Origin: Actinomycetota bacterium
Lineage (GTDB): Bacteria; Actinomycetota; Geothermincolia; Fen-727; Anoxymicrobiaceae
Length of the DNA: 64,000 bases
NCBI GenBank assembly: GCA_018831265.1
Contig: JAHJCO010000012.1
Coordinates: 1 to 64,000 of the forward strand
Direction of reading: 5' to 3'
The notes beneath the pieces are model-generated. The model saw only the letters and a list, made by a program, of their open reading frames with translations, searched no databases and was not told where the DNA came from. The position numbers and the translations under genes are program-made. Shown in pieces: positions 17,421 through 25,161 of the stretch; within the stretch, counting starts at the first letter, position 1; each line of letters opens with the position of its first letter.

Positions 17421-17606
17421 CTACTGGGAGAGGATTATCTCGTGGCCGGTCAGGTCAACCTTCTCCACCTTCGCCGTAATCAGCTTCTGCTCGCCGAACA
17501 GGTCGGTCAGCAGGAGCTGCCCGCCCTCGGGTGTCACGGTGACCACGTTCTCCATCACCTTGTGCCGCTCGCCGCCGCGGACCACGAAAACGGCTGCCTC
17601 ACACAT
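17421..17606 (-). CDS. cooT: CooT-family nickel-binding protein
   Basis: 61 residues starting MCEAAVFVVRGGERHKVMENV, the CooT signature in which Cys2 binds nickel; the rest (VTPEGGQLLLTDLFGEQKLITAKVEKVDLTGHEIIL) is a small beta-barrel-like sequence. CooT is an accessory protein for nickel supply to CO dehydrogenase. Its start overlaps the end of the DUF3842 gene by 8 nt, and the metal transporter follows, which fits a nickel module. Confidence 0.85.
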   Translation of the reverse strand: MCEAAVFVVRGGERHKVMENVVTVTPEGGQLLLTDLFGEQKLITAKVEKVDLTGHEIILSQ

Positions 17607-18042
17607 CTTGCTCCTCCCGGGGGCCCGCGGGCAGACCGAAGTGCTCCCGGACCACTTCTATCGCTTCTTTTATCAGCGCCTGGAGCGGTTTCCGCGAGGC
17701 GCCCATGATGTCCAGCGGCGGGTTGGAGACGGGCAGCAGGACCTTGCGGCCCGGCGCGCCCGCTATCGCGGTGGCTATGGCCGGGCTGACCTCGCCCATC
17801 ATCGAGTTGGGGACGACTATGGAGAGCGAGCCCATGATCAACCCCGCCTCCGGGATGCTGTAGACGATGGCGTTCTCACCGGTCGCCCCGCGGGTGGCCT
17901 TCGCCTTCATCATGGAGCCGGTGGCGATGGCGTTGGTGCCGAGCGCCATGATCTCCGTCTCCTCGGGCAGGCATCGTCGCAGCTCCAGCACTATCTGGGT
18001 GCCGATGCTCCCGCCCATGCCGTCCACTACCGCGATGATCAA
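17599..18042 (-). CDS. DUF3842 family protein
   Basis: 147 residues. Begins MIIAVVDGMGGSIGTQIV, a glycine-rich nucleotide-binding-like start, and keeps conserved blocks IMALGTNAIATGSMMKAKATRGATGENAIVYS and PVSNPPLDIMGA. Function is unknown, but the family is often next to CooT and nickel transporters in anaerobes, as here. It overlaps trxB upstream (4 nt) and cooT downstream (8 nt), so all three are translated together. Confidence 0.85.
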   Translation of the reverse strand: MIIAVVDGMGGSIGTQIVLELRRCLPEETEIMALGTNAIATGSMMKAKATRGATGENAIVYSIPEAGLIMGSLSIVVPNSMMGEVSPAIATAIAGAPGRKVLLPVSNPPLDIMGASRKPLQALIKEAIEVVREHFGLPAGPREEQDV

Positions 18043-18998
18043 GCGGCGCCTCCCGGGTAGGCCTTGCGGGCTCCTATGCGCTCCAGGTATCTCTGCGAGC
18101 TCATCGCGGCCAGGGCGCCCTCGGCGGCCGCCAGGATGACCTGCTTGAAGTTGCCGCTCCGGACGTCGCCCGCCGCGAAGACGCCCGGTATGCTGGTCTC
18201 CATCAGCGTGTCGGTGATGATATATCCCGCCTCGTCCACGTCGACCGAGTCGGGCAGGAACTCCGTGTTGGGGACGTTACCCACGTAGAAGAAGACGCCG
18301 GAGACCGGCACCTCCCTGCGCTCACCCGAGATGGTGCTGGCGACAACGACCGAGCTGACCAGGTTGTCCCCCTTTATCTCGGTGAGCTCGCTGTTCCACA
18401 TGAACTCGACCTTCGGCTCGCTGAGTATGCGCTCCTGATGGTAGGAGGCCGCCCGCAGCTCGTCGCGCCGGTGGACCAGGATGATCTTGCTGGCGAAGCG
18501 CGCCAGGTGGAGCGCTTCCTCGACCGCGGCATCGCCGCCGCCGACTACCATGACGACCTTGTCGCGGAAAAGCGGGGCGTCACAGGTCGCGCACCACGAG
18601 ATCCCCCTGCCCGTGAACTCGTCCTCTCCGGGTATGCCCATCTTCTTGGGTCGCCTGCCCGTAGCCACCACCACCGCGCGGCACTGGAGCGTGTCGCCCT
18701 CGATGCGCAGGGTCCTGGCCTCACCGCCGCTCTCCAGCGCGTCGACCCTCTTGAAGGTCCTGGTCTCGACCTCGAAGCGGTCGACCTGCTCCTTCATGAG
18801 CCCGGCGAGGTCGGCCCCGGAGATGCCCTGGGGGAAGCCCGGGTAGTTCTCGATGAGGGGGGAGTTGACGGCCTGCCCGCCGGGAAGCTCCATCTCGACG
18901 AGCACACAGTCTATCCTGGCGCGCCCGAGGTAGAGCGCCGAGGTCAGCCCCGCGGGCCCCGCCCCGATCACCGCCACGTCTCTTATCAGCTCAGCCAT
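18039..18998 (-). CDS. trxB: Thioredoxin reductase
   Basis: 319 residues, full length. FAD motif [18 protein letters not shown] (residues 10-27), NAD(P)H motif MVVGGGDAAVEEALHLA, redox pair Cys136/Cys139 in SWCATCDAPLF and C-terminal FAAGDVRSGNFKQV are all present. It reduces thioredoxin (or a related thiol carrier). It is the first gene of the run trxB-DUF3842-cooT; a physiological link to nickel handling is possible but only inferred. A TACAAT box ends 10 nt before the ATG, so the transcript is probably leaderless. Confidence 0.92.
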   Translation of the reverse strand: MAELIRDVAVIGAGPAGLTSALYLGRARIDCVLVEMELPGGQAVNSPLIENYPGFPQGISGADLAGLMKEQVDRFEVETRTFKRVDALESGGEARTLRIEGDTLQCRAVVVATGRRPKKMGIPGEDEFTGRGISWCATCDAPLFRDKVVMVVGGGDAAVEEALHLARFASKIILVHRRDELRAASYHQERILSEPKVEFMWNSELTEIKGDNLVSSVVVASTISGERREVPVSGVFFYVGNVPNTEFLPDSVDVDEAGYIITDTLMETSIPGVFAAGDVRSGNFKQVILAAAEGALAAMSSQRYLERIGARKAYPGGAA

Positions 18999-19008
18999 GA
19001 TAACCCCG

Positions 19009-19014
19009 ATTGTA
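19009..19014 (-). promoter_or_regulatory. -10 box of trxB (TACAAT), leaderless arrangement
   Basis: TACAAT on the minus strand, 10 nt before the trxB ATG. That spacing puts transcription start at or next to the start codon. No -35 recognised. Confidence 0.45.
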
Positions 19015-19052
19015 GCAGATACTTTTTCGCCCCGAGCCGGCGCGATCCCCCC

Positions 19053-19127
19053 GGGGTCAGGCTCAATTCAATGTCAGCTTCAAGTCCACCCGACCTGTGT
19101 GGTGTGACTTGAATTGTGCCTGACCCC
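19053..19127. repeat. Palindromic intergenic element G (GGGGTCAGG family)
   Basis: 75 bp, ends GGGGTCAGGCTCAATTCAA and TTGAATTGTGCCTGACCCC. Arms pair over ~20 nt with one mismatch and a bulge. It shares ATTCAAGTCA with element F. It is one of the few elements in a divergent intergenic region, between trxB and the radical SAM gene. Confidence 0.85.
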
Positions 19128-19170
19128 TGATCCAGTCACTTTGTGGCCGCTCAAGAAGAGCCCGCGGCAC

Positions 19171-19176
19171 TATAAT
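19171..19176 (+). promoter_or_regulatory. -10 box TATAAT before the radical SAM gene
   Basis: A perfect TATAAT ends 9 nt before the ATG at 19186, again implying a leaderless transcript. No -35 is clear. Confidence 0.5.
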
Positions 19177-19185
19177 TGATTCGAG

Positions 19186-20208
19186 ATGCTGGACAGGTAC
19201 TTCGCGATAGAGAAGAAGGAGAGGTTCGCGGTCCACTGGGTGACCCGCTCGGTAGCGAGCCCCTGCCCGGACCCGGTGTCGGGGGGTGAGGAAGAACTGG
19301 TCAGGGCCAACGCGCTCGGCCTCGAGCGTGTTCGCGGGCTGAAGGACCGGCCGGCGTCCACCGCCCTCGAACCCGCCGAGCCCAGCCTGCTGGACGTGAA
19401 GGTGGAGCTCGCGCGCCGGATGCTGACCCACTGTCACTTCTGCGAGAGACGCTGCGGGGTAGACCGGACGGCCGACGAGACGGGCTTCTGCGGGGTGGGG
19501 GCCGAATCGCGCTACAGCTCGGACTTTCTGCACCTGGGGGAGGAACCCGAGCTGGTGCCCAGCCACACCATATTCTTCTCGGGGTGCACCTTCGAGTGTG
19601 TCTACTGCCAGAACTGGGACATCGCAATGCACCCCGACTCCGGGTTTCACGCCGAGCCGGAGATGCTGTCCGCGGTCCTGCTGGAGGGCATCTCACAGGG
19701 GTCCCGCAACGCCAACTTCGTGGGGGGCAATCCCGATCCGAACCTGCACACGATCCTGGAAACCGTGAGGCTGGTGGGCTACCACGGCCGTTTCCTGCCG
19801 ATAGTATGGAACTCCAACATGTACACGTCGGAAGAAGCCATGGACGTGCTGGAGGGAGTGATAGACGTCTACCTGGGGGATTTCCGATACGGGAACGACG
19901 GCTGCGCGCGTGAGCTGTCCGGCGTGGAGCGGTACTTCGAGGTGGTGAGCGGGAGCTTCGAGCGCGCCTGGAAGAGCGCCGAGGTCATGGTGCGGCACCT
20001 GGTCCTGCCGGGCCACCTGGAGTGCTGCACGCACCCAATCATGGAGTGGGTCTCGAAGAGAATGCCCGGCGCCTACTTCAACCTGATGTTCCAGTACCGG
20101 CCCGAGTACAGGGCCGGGTTGCACCCGGAGATAGATCGCCGGTTGACGCAGGAGGAACGGAACAGGGCGCTGGCCCTCGCCGCGGAGTACTCCATCAACT
20201 ACCAGTGA
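19186..20208 (+). CDS. Radical SAM protein, PflA-like (COG1313 type)
   Basis: 340 residues. The radical SAM cluster motif is CX3CX2C at Cys134, Cys138 and Cys141 (FFSGCTFECVYCQNW), which binds a 4Fe-4S cluster and S-adenosylmethionine. Four more cysteines upstream (83, 86, 90, 102; CHFCERRCGVDR ... FCGVG) resemble the extra N-terminal zinc or cluster site of archaeal-type pyruvate-formate-lyase-activating homologues. FVGGNPDPN and PIVWNSNMYTSEEAMDVL are family blocks. The target protein or substrate is unknown. Its stop codon TGA is the first three bases of the palindromic element H. Confidence 0.85.
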   Translation: MLDRYFAIEKKERFAVHWVTRSVASPCPDPVSGGEEELVRANALGLERVRGLKDRPASTALEPAEPSLLDVKVELARRMLTHCHFCERRCGVDRTADETGFCGVGAESRYSSDFLHLGEEPELVPSHTIFFSGCTFECVYCQNWDIAMHPDSGFHAEPEMLSAVLLEGISQGSRNANFVGGNPDPNLHTILETVRLVGYHGRFLPIVWNSNMYTSEEAMDVLEGVIDVYLGDFRYGNDGCARELSGVERYFEVVSGSFERAWKSAEVMVRHLVLPGHLECCTHPIMEWVSKRMPGAYFNLMFQYRPEYRAGLHPEIDRRLTQEERNRALALAAEYSINYQ

Positions 20209-20355
20209 AAGATAACCTCAAACTGAAAGATAACCTCAGACCAAAACTTTCATCGAAAGCTTGAATGAAAGATAACCTCAAACCAAAACTTTCATCGAAG
20301 CCTGAATCACCATTCCCTGCCGATCATGAAAGAAATGGTCTGAGGTATTTTTTCA
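20206..20355. repeat. Palindromic intergenic element H with three left arms (family II)
   Basis: Left arms start TGAAAGATAACCTCAAAC (20206, short), TGAAAGATAACCTCAGACC (20224) and TGAAAGATAACCTCAAACC (20266); the latter two end CTTTCATCGAA. The right arm is TGAAAGAAATGGTCTGAGG to TTTTTTCA (20326-20355). Each arm can form its own hairpin (TGAAAG with CTTTCA), and the left and right arms are also mutually complementary. It exactly fills the space between two convergent genes. Confidence 0.9.
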
Positions 20356-20356
20356 C

Positions 20357-20704
20357 TCACTGGGTCTGGGGGGTTATCTTGATGACCACGTTCTTCGCCC
20401 CGAGCTGCTTGAAGACTTCGGCGATGCTGTCCTTGAACTGCTTGTTGGTGGGGTTGTAGTCGCGGCTCTCCAGCTCTTTGGTCGAGATCTCCACCGTGAG
20501 GGTGACGTCGGAGTTCTTGACCGCCTGCTTTATCTTGTGGCTTTTCTGGTAGCCGGGGAAGTACTGTACCAGCATCAGGATGAAGACCAGCAGGGCCACC
20601 ACCAGCAGGCTGATGATGTAGACCGCGAAGCTGACCTTCAGAGGCTGGCTCTTGACCGGCGGCATGGTCTCGTTCTGCGGTATCTCGACGTACTTCTTGG
20701 CCAT
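20357..20704 (-). CDS. Single-pass membrane protein of unknown function
   Basis: 115 residues. A short cytoplasmic start (MAKKYVEIPQNETMPPV) is followed by one strong helix, FAVYIISLLVVALLVFILMLV, and an outside domain of ~60 residues with alternating charged residues (VTLTVEISTKELESRDYN ... VVIKITPQTQ). I do not recognise the family. The clean membrane anchor plus globular domain, and a stop placed 1 nt from element H, support a real gene. It is divergent from the HtrA protease gene, and both may act outside the membrane. Confidence 0.6.
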   Translation of the reverse strand: MAKKYVEIPQNETMPPVKSQPLKVSFAVYIISLLVVALLVFILMLVQYFPGYQKSHKIKQAVKNSDVTLTVEISTKELESRDYNPTNKQFKDSIAEVFKQLGAKNVVIKITPQTQ

Positions 20705-20802
20705 TTCTGACTACCCCCCGGGAGCGGAACCGGCGGCCCGGCTGGAACCGTCTAAACTCCGGGTGCCGCTGTCGGCCGCGAAAAAGTGGCTGAAATCGGG
20801 TG

Positions 20803-20811
20803 TGCTAGAAT
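20803..20811 (+). promoter_or_regulatory. Extended -10 promoter of the HtrA gene
   Basis: TGC-TAGAAT, 66 nt before the ATG at 20878. The same sequence occurs at 30401-30409 before the HD-GYP gene. Confidence 0.55.
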
Positions 20812-20877
20812 CTGGTGCGGCTCCATAATGGGACGAGTATAGGGGAATGATCCCTTGCGTACAAGGAGGACGAGGCA

Positions 20878-22347
20878 ATGAACGGGACCGAGGGAGGCGT
20901 GCCGCCGGGCGGCACTCCGCCGACTGAGCCAGGCGGGTCCAGGCCCGGAGACTACAGCGCCCCGGGGCTCGGGAGCCAGGGCCCGGGAGCGTATGACGCG
21001 GAGCCCGTGGGCCCGGGACAGCCCCCGCAGCAGGCGCCGTACCAGGGCGCCGCGGAGCCGCCCGCGCAGCCGCCGGCACAACCCCCGGGGCAGGTGCCGG
21101 GCGAGACACCGCCGCAGCACTTCACGCCCACCCCGGGCGCCGGAATGATCCCCGAGTCCACGCTGCCTCCACTGCCGAAGCGGGCCGACATGAAGAACCA
21201 CAGGTCGCGCGGGGGAGCCTGGATGATGGTCCTGCTGGCCCTGGTGGCGGGGATCATCGGGGCTCTCATCGCGATGCTGGTGGTCCCGTACGCCGTCGGA
21301 GTGAACCCGGTAGACCTCCTGCGCGGCAAGCTGCGGAAGGCGGAGGAGAAGAGTTCGAAGACTTCGACGAGCGTCCTCAGCCCCACCGAGGGCGCGACCG
21401 GCGTGGCGGGCATAGCCCGTAAGGCGATACCCTCCGTGGTGAACGTCGACATCCGGACCGCTCCCCAGGCCAACCCCTTCTTCCCCACCCAGGCGCAGGA
21501 GGGCACAGGTTCGGGGGTCATCTACAGCGCCGACGGCTACATCATCACCAACAACCACGTCGTGGCCGACGCCCAGGAGATCAGTGTGACCCTGGCCTCC
21601 GGCAAAGAGCTGAAGGGTCAGAAGGTCGGAGCCGACCCGGAGAACGACATCGCGGTCGTCAAGATAGAAGAGAGCGGGCTGCCGGTCATGACGCTCGGCG
21701 ACTCGGACAACCTGGTGGTCGGCCAGCTGTGCGTGGCGGTGGGAAGCCCGCTGGGATTCGAGAAGACCGTCACCTCGGGCATAGTCAGCGCGCTGCACAG
21801 GAGCGTGCCGGTGACTTCGAGCACCGGGCAGACCACCGTGCTGACGGACCTCATCCAGACCGACGCCGCGATAAATCCGGGCAACTCGGGCGGCGGGCTC
21901 TGTGATTCCCAGGCGAGGCTCATAGGGATAAACGCGGTAATCGCGACCCAGTCGGGCGGCTCCGAGGGAATCGGCTTCGCGATCCCCATCAACACCGCCA
22001 AGCAGGTCGCGGACGACCTTATCGCCGGCCGGCCCGTTTCGCACCCCTACCTGGGGATTCTGGGACAGACGGTCAGCGCGAACGTGGCCCAGCAGTACAA
22101 CCTCCCGGTCGACGAAGGCGCCTACGTGACCAACATCGTGCAGGGAGGGCCCGCGGACAAAGCCGGTATCAAGACCGGCGACATAGTCGTTGCCATAGAC
22201 GGCAAGCCGGTGAAGTCGATGGACGACGTCATCGCCGAGGTCCGCACCAACCAGGTGGGGGACAAGGTCGTCCTCACCTACTACTCCGTAAACGAGAAGA
22301 AGACCGCGGAGGTCACGCTCGAGGAGAAGCCCCAGACAACACCGTGA
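20878..22347 (+). CDS. HtrA/DegP-like serine protease with PDZ domain
   Basis: 489 residues. A Pro-rich cytoplasmic region (residues 1-105) precedes one membrane helix (~114-140), then a trypsin-like domain with catalytic His227 (NNHVV), Asp257 (ENDIAVVKI) and Ser337 (INPGNSGGGL), and one PDZ domain (~385-480; LGQTVSANVAQQYNLP, GDIVVAIDGKPV). This is the layout of actinobacterial PepD/HtrA proteases, which degrade or refold misfolded extracytoplasmic proteins. A good site (AAGGAGGACGAGG) precedes the ATG. It is transcribed alone from an extended -10 promoter; element D1 follows its 3' end. Confidence 0.9.
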   Translation: MNGTEGGVPPGGTPPTEPGGSRPGDYSAPGLGSQGPGAYDAEPVGPGQPPQQAPYQGAAEPPAQPPAQPPGQVPGETPPQHFTPTPGAGMIPESTLPPLPKRADMKNHRSRGGAWMMVLLALVAGIIGALIAMLVVPYAVGVNPVDLLRGKLRKAEEKSSKTSTSVLSPTEGATGVAGIARKAIPSVVNVDIRTAPQANPFFPTQAQEGTGSGVIYSADGYIITNNHVVADAQEISVTLASGKELKGQKVGADPENDIAVVKIEESGLPVMTLGDSDNLVVGQLCVAVGSPLGFEKTVTSGIVSALHRSVPVTSSTGQTTVLTDLIQTDAAINPGNSGGGLCDSQARLIGINAVIATQSGGSEGIGFAIPINTAKQVADDLIAGRPVSHPYLGILGQTVSANVAQQYNLPVDEGAYVTNIVQGGPADKAGIKTGDIVVAIDGKPVKSMDDVIAEVRTNQVGDKVVLTYYSVNEKKTAEVTLEEKPQTTP

Positions 22348-22355
22348 CATCCAAG

Positions 22356-22374
22356 CGGAGTGGTCGATCAACCC
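22356..22374. repeat. 19-bp flank shared with element C2
   Basis: CGGAGTGGTCGATCAACCC here matches the minus strand at 14497-14515 with one change. CCAAG and CTTGG around it make a small hairpin. It stands 12 nt before element D1. Confidence 0.6.
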
Positions 22375-22386
22375 TTGGGCGAACCG

Positions 22387-22466
22387 GGGGGTTCAGACAC
22401 TTGCAGTGCTGTTGGATTACGCCGATTTCGAAAAGGTCATAACGCAATGAAAGTGTCTGACGCCCC
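22387..22466. repeat. Palindromic intergenic element D1 (family I)
   Basis: Ends GGGGGTTCAGACACTTGCAG and ATGAAAGTGTCTGACGCCCC. Compared with C1, three adjacent positions in each arm differ (CGT to CAC; ACG to GTG), yet pairing is fully kept. The middle, GTTGGA-TACG then GGTCATAACGCAATGA, matches C1 closely. Confidence 0.9.
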
Positions 22467-22481
22467 TCTATTCTTGAAAAG

Positions 22482-22507
22482 AACGCAATGAAAACCTCCG
22501 ACGCCAC
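22482..22507. repeat. Solo right arm of a family I element (D2)
   Basis: AACGCAATGAAAACCTCC then GACGCCAC repeats the right end of C1 and D1, but no matching left arm is present. It is a partial copy placed between D1 and the argS start. Confidence 0.7.
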
Positions 22508-22528
22508 TGTTCATTTAGGAGCCCCGCG

Positions 22529-24196
22529 ATGTCCAGGGAGAAGATAGTCGAGCTCATAGAGGGCGCGGTGGCGGCGGCGGTCGAAGCCGGCGAGATACCG
22601 CCCGTCGCCGACGTATCGGTCGCGCTGGAGCGCCCCAAGAGGCTCGAGCACGGTGACTGGGCGACGAACCTCGCCCTGGTGCTGGCGAAGCATACAGGGG
22701 CCAGGCCCCGCCAGGTGGCCGAAGCCCTCGCCCGGCACATTGAGCCCGTGCCCGGCGTGGTCTCCTGCGTGGAGGTCGCCGGCCCGGGGTTCATAAACTT
22801 CCGCCTGGCCCCGGAGTTCGTACGCGGGATCCTCTTCGAGATCGACGCCAGGGGAGACGGTTTCGCTTCCTCAGACGCCGGGGGCTCGCGTAGGGTCCAG
22901 GTGGAGTTTGTGAGCGCGAACCCCGTCGGACCCCTGCACGTGGGGCACGGCCGCTGGGCCGCCTACGGCGACGCTCTGGTCCGGGTGATGGAGCGCGCCG
23001 GCTTCGATGTGCAGCGCGAGTTCTACGTGAACGACTACGGGACGCAGGTCGCAAATTTCGGCAGGTCCATCTCCGCGCGTTACATGGAGGCGCTTGGGCG
23101 CGAGGCGACCTTCCCGGAGAGCGGGTATGCCGGTCGCTACATCGTGGACATCGCCGACAGGATCGTCGAGGAGCACGGCGAGGAGTACGCCGATCTGCCG
23201 GACGAGGAGCGCTCGCGCCTTTTCGCCGATGCGGAGTACCCGAGGATGCTCGAGTCCATCCGTGCGACTTGTGAGCGTATGGGGGTCGGGTTCGACGTGT
23301 GGTTCAGCGAGCGGGAGCTGTACCGGAAGGGCGAGGTCGAGCGCACGCTGGCCGAGCTGGAGGAGAGGGGCGAGGCGTACCGCAGCGAGGGCGCGCTCTG
23401 GCTGAAGACCTCGGAATACGGGGACGAGAAGGACCGGGTGCTGGTCCGCTCGAACGGTGAGCCCACCTACTTCGCCTCGGATATCGCCTACCACCACGAC
23501 AAGATGCTGCGCGGCTTCGACCTGGTCATCGATATCTGGGGGGCGGACCACCACGGCTACGTGGCCAGGATGAAGGCGGCCATGGACGCGATGGGGTACG
23601 GGGCCGAGCACCTGGAGGTGATCCTGGGGCACCTGGTGCGGCTGTACCGGGCGGGCGAGCCGGTGGTCATGTCCAAGCGCACCGGCGACATCATCACGCT
23701 CGACGAGCTGCTTGATGAGGTCGGCCCGGATGCCGCGAGGTACTTCTTCCTGCAGCGCACCAGCGACTCGCCGCTCGACCTTGACATAGACCTGGCCAGG
23801 AAGGAGTCGCCCGAGAACCCGGTCTACTACGTGCAGTACGCGCACGCCAGGATTTGCAGCATCCTCCGGTTCGCGGCCGAGCAGGGGGCGGGCGACAGGG
23901 TGCCCTCGCCCCGGGACGTCGCCCTTCTGGACACCGCCGCGGAGATGGACCTCATACGCAAGCTGGCCGAGCTGGAGGAGACGGTGGTCATCTGCGCGCG
24001 GCAGAGGGCGCCGCACCGGTTGACGAAGTATGCGGAGGAGCTGGCCGCGCTCTTCCACGTCTTCTACCGTGACTGCCGGGTGGTGACCGAGGACGAGGGC
24101 CTCACCGCCGCCCGCATGTTCCTGGTGAAGGGGGTCAGGCGGGTGCTCAAGATCACGCTGGGGCTGCTGGGTGTATCGGCCCCCGACAGCATGTGA
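22529..24196 (+). CDS. argS: Arginyl-tRNA synthetase
   Basis: 555 residues, complete. The N-terminal Add-1 domain recognises the tRNA D-loop (residues ~5-85). The HIGH-type motif appears as PLHVGHGRWAAYGDALVRV and the KMSKS-type site as VVMSKRTGDIITLDELLDEVG; the C-terminal anticodon-binding domain ends near RVLKITLGLLGV. It charges tRNA-Arg with arginine using ATP. The ATG has AGGAG 10 nt upstream. No T-box leader is seen; instead the upstream gap holds elements D1 and D2. Confidence 0.95.
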   Translation: MSREKIVELIEGAVAAAVEAGEIPPVADVSVALERPKRLEHGDWATNLALVLAKHTGARPRQVAEALARHIEPVPGVVSCVEVAGPGFINFRLAPEFVRGILFEIDARGDGFASSDAGGSRRVQVEFVSANPVGPLHVGHGRWAAYGDALVRVMERAGFDVQREFYVNDYGTQVANFGRSISARYMEALGREATFPESGYAGRYIVDIADRIVEEHGEEYADLPDEERSRLFADAEYPRMLESIRATCERMGVGFDVWFSERELYRKGEVERTLAELEERGEAYRSEGALWLKTSEYGDEKDRVLVRSNGEPTYFASDIAYHHDKMLRGFDLVIDIWGADHHGYVARMKAAMDAMGYGAEHLEVILGHLVRLYRAGEPVVMSKRTGDIITLDELLDEVGPDAARYFFLQRTSDSPLDLDIDLARKESPENPVYYVQYAHARICSILRFAAEQGAGDRVPSPRDVALLDTAAEMDLIRKLAELEETVVICARQRAPHRLTKYAEELAALFHVFYRDCRVVTEDEGLTAARMFLVKGVRRVLKITLGLLGVSAPDSM

Positions 24197-24201
24197 CGGC
24201 A

Positions 24202-24250
24202 CTAATACTTTTCAACTAATGTGCCAGGCACATTAGCGAAAGATTATTAG
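24202..24250. repeat. Palindromic element E between argS and endonuclease IV
   Basis: The perfect core CTAATGTGCC-A-GGCACATTAG (24216-24236) has flanks that also pair with small bulges (CTAATACTTTTC with GAAAGATTATTAG). It starts 5 nt after the argS stop and ends 8 nt before the next ATG, so it could also affect the nfo start. Same general plan as the other elements but different sequence. Confidence 0.65.
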
Positions 24251-24258
24251 GGAGTGCG

Positions 24259-25089
24259 ATGCGCTTCGGTTACCACGTAGGCGTGAGCGGACCGCCGGTC
24301 TCCGCCATCCTCAACGGGATAGACACCGGCTGCGACGCCATCCAGATGTTCCCCGGCAGCCCCCAGCAGTGGGGCACGACCGAGGTGGGCGACGAGGAGG
24401 CCCTGGAGTTCGCCGAGGCGAAGCGTTCGTCGGGGATAGACCCCGTGCTGCTGCACTCCATCTACCTGGTCAACATGGCTGCGCCCTCAGAGCAGATCTT
24501 CAAGCGGTCGGTGGCGTCGCTCTCCAGCGCCCTTCAGAAGGCCGAGAGGCTGGGCGCGGCCGCGGTCATAACCCACATCGGCAACCACAAGGGCGAGGGG
24601 GAGGAGTACGGCGTGCGCAGGATCGCCGGGGCGGTGACCGAGTGCTTTGAGCGCACAGGTGGGGAGGCGATGCTGCTGCTCGAGACCACCGCCGGCGCCG
24701 GGACCTCCATCGGAAACACCTTCGAGCAGTTCGGGGCGGTGTTCGACGCCTCGGGGTGGCCCGCGAGGCTGGGGTTCTGCATGGACACCTGCCACGTGTT
24801 CGCGGCGGGCTACGACATCAGGACACCGGAGGGGATCGAGGGCGTCCTGGAGGAGATGGAGCGCTTCATCGGGCTGGACCGCCTGAGGGCCATACACATG
24901 AACGACTCGAAGGGTGAGCTGGGCTCCCATCTCGACCGCCACGCCCACATCGGCGAGGGGGAGATCGGGCTGGCGGCGTTCTCCTACATCGTCAACCACC
25001 CGGCGCTACGCGACCTGCCCGCCATCGTCGAGCTGCCCCACGAGTCCCCCGAGGACCCCGACGACCTGGCCCTCCTCCGCTCCCTGTGA
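24259..25089 (+). CDS. nfo: Endonuclease IV (AP endonuclease, family 2)
   Basis: 276 residues, normal length. The zinc-site motifs of the family are all visible: LLHSIYLVN, LLLETTAGAGTSIG (Glu), CMDTCHVFAAGYDI (Asp and His), AIHMNDSKGELGSHLDRHAHIGEG (His, Asp, His) and AIVELPHESP (Glu). It cuts the DNA backbone 5' to abasic sites during base-excision repair using three zinc ions. The ATG follows GGGAG by 5 nt. Convergent with the short gene at 25162, separated by the perfect palindrome F. Confidence 0.93.
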   Translation: MRFGYHVGVSGPPVSAILNGIDTGCDAIQMFPGSPQQWGTTEVGDEEALEFAEAKRSSGIDPVLLHSIYLVNMAAPSEQIFKRSVASLSSALQKAERLGAAAVITHIGNHKGEGEEYGVRRIAGAVTECFERTGGEAMLLLETTAGAGTSIGNTFEQFGAVFDASGWPARLGFCMDTCHVFAAGYDIRTPEGIEGVLEEMERFIGLDRLRAIHMNDSKGELGSHLDRHAHIGEGEIGLAAFSYIVNHPALRDLPAIVELPHESPEDPDDLALLRSL

Positions 25090-25102
25090 AGCGACTACAT
25101 AT

Positions 25103-25157
25103 GGGGTCAGGTCAGATTCAAGTCACTCCATGGGTGACTTGAATCTGACCTGACCCC
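25103..25157. repeat. Perfect palindromic element F (GGGGTCAGG family)
   Basis: 55 bp: 24-bp perfect arms (beginning GGGGTCAGGTCAGATTCAAG) around the 7-nt loop TCCATGG. It lies between two convergent stop codons (25089 and 25162). Among the elements here it has the only perfect pairing, suggesting recent formation or strong constraint. It would also act as a bidirectional hairpin. Confidence 0.92.
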
Positions 25158-25161
25158 GATC

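Noticed and set aside
20752-22371. 539-codon minus-strand frame antisense to the HtrA gene
   Set aside because: Shadow of a GC-rich gene; it has no domain-like sequence and the sense strand carries a complete protease.
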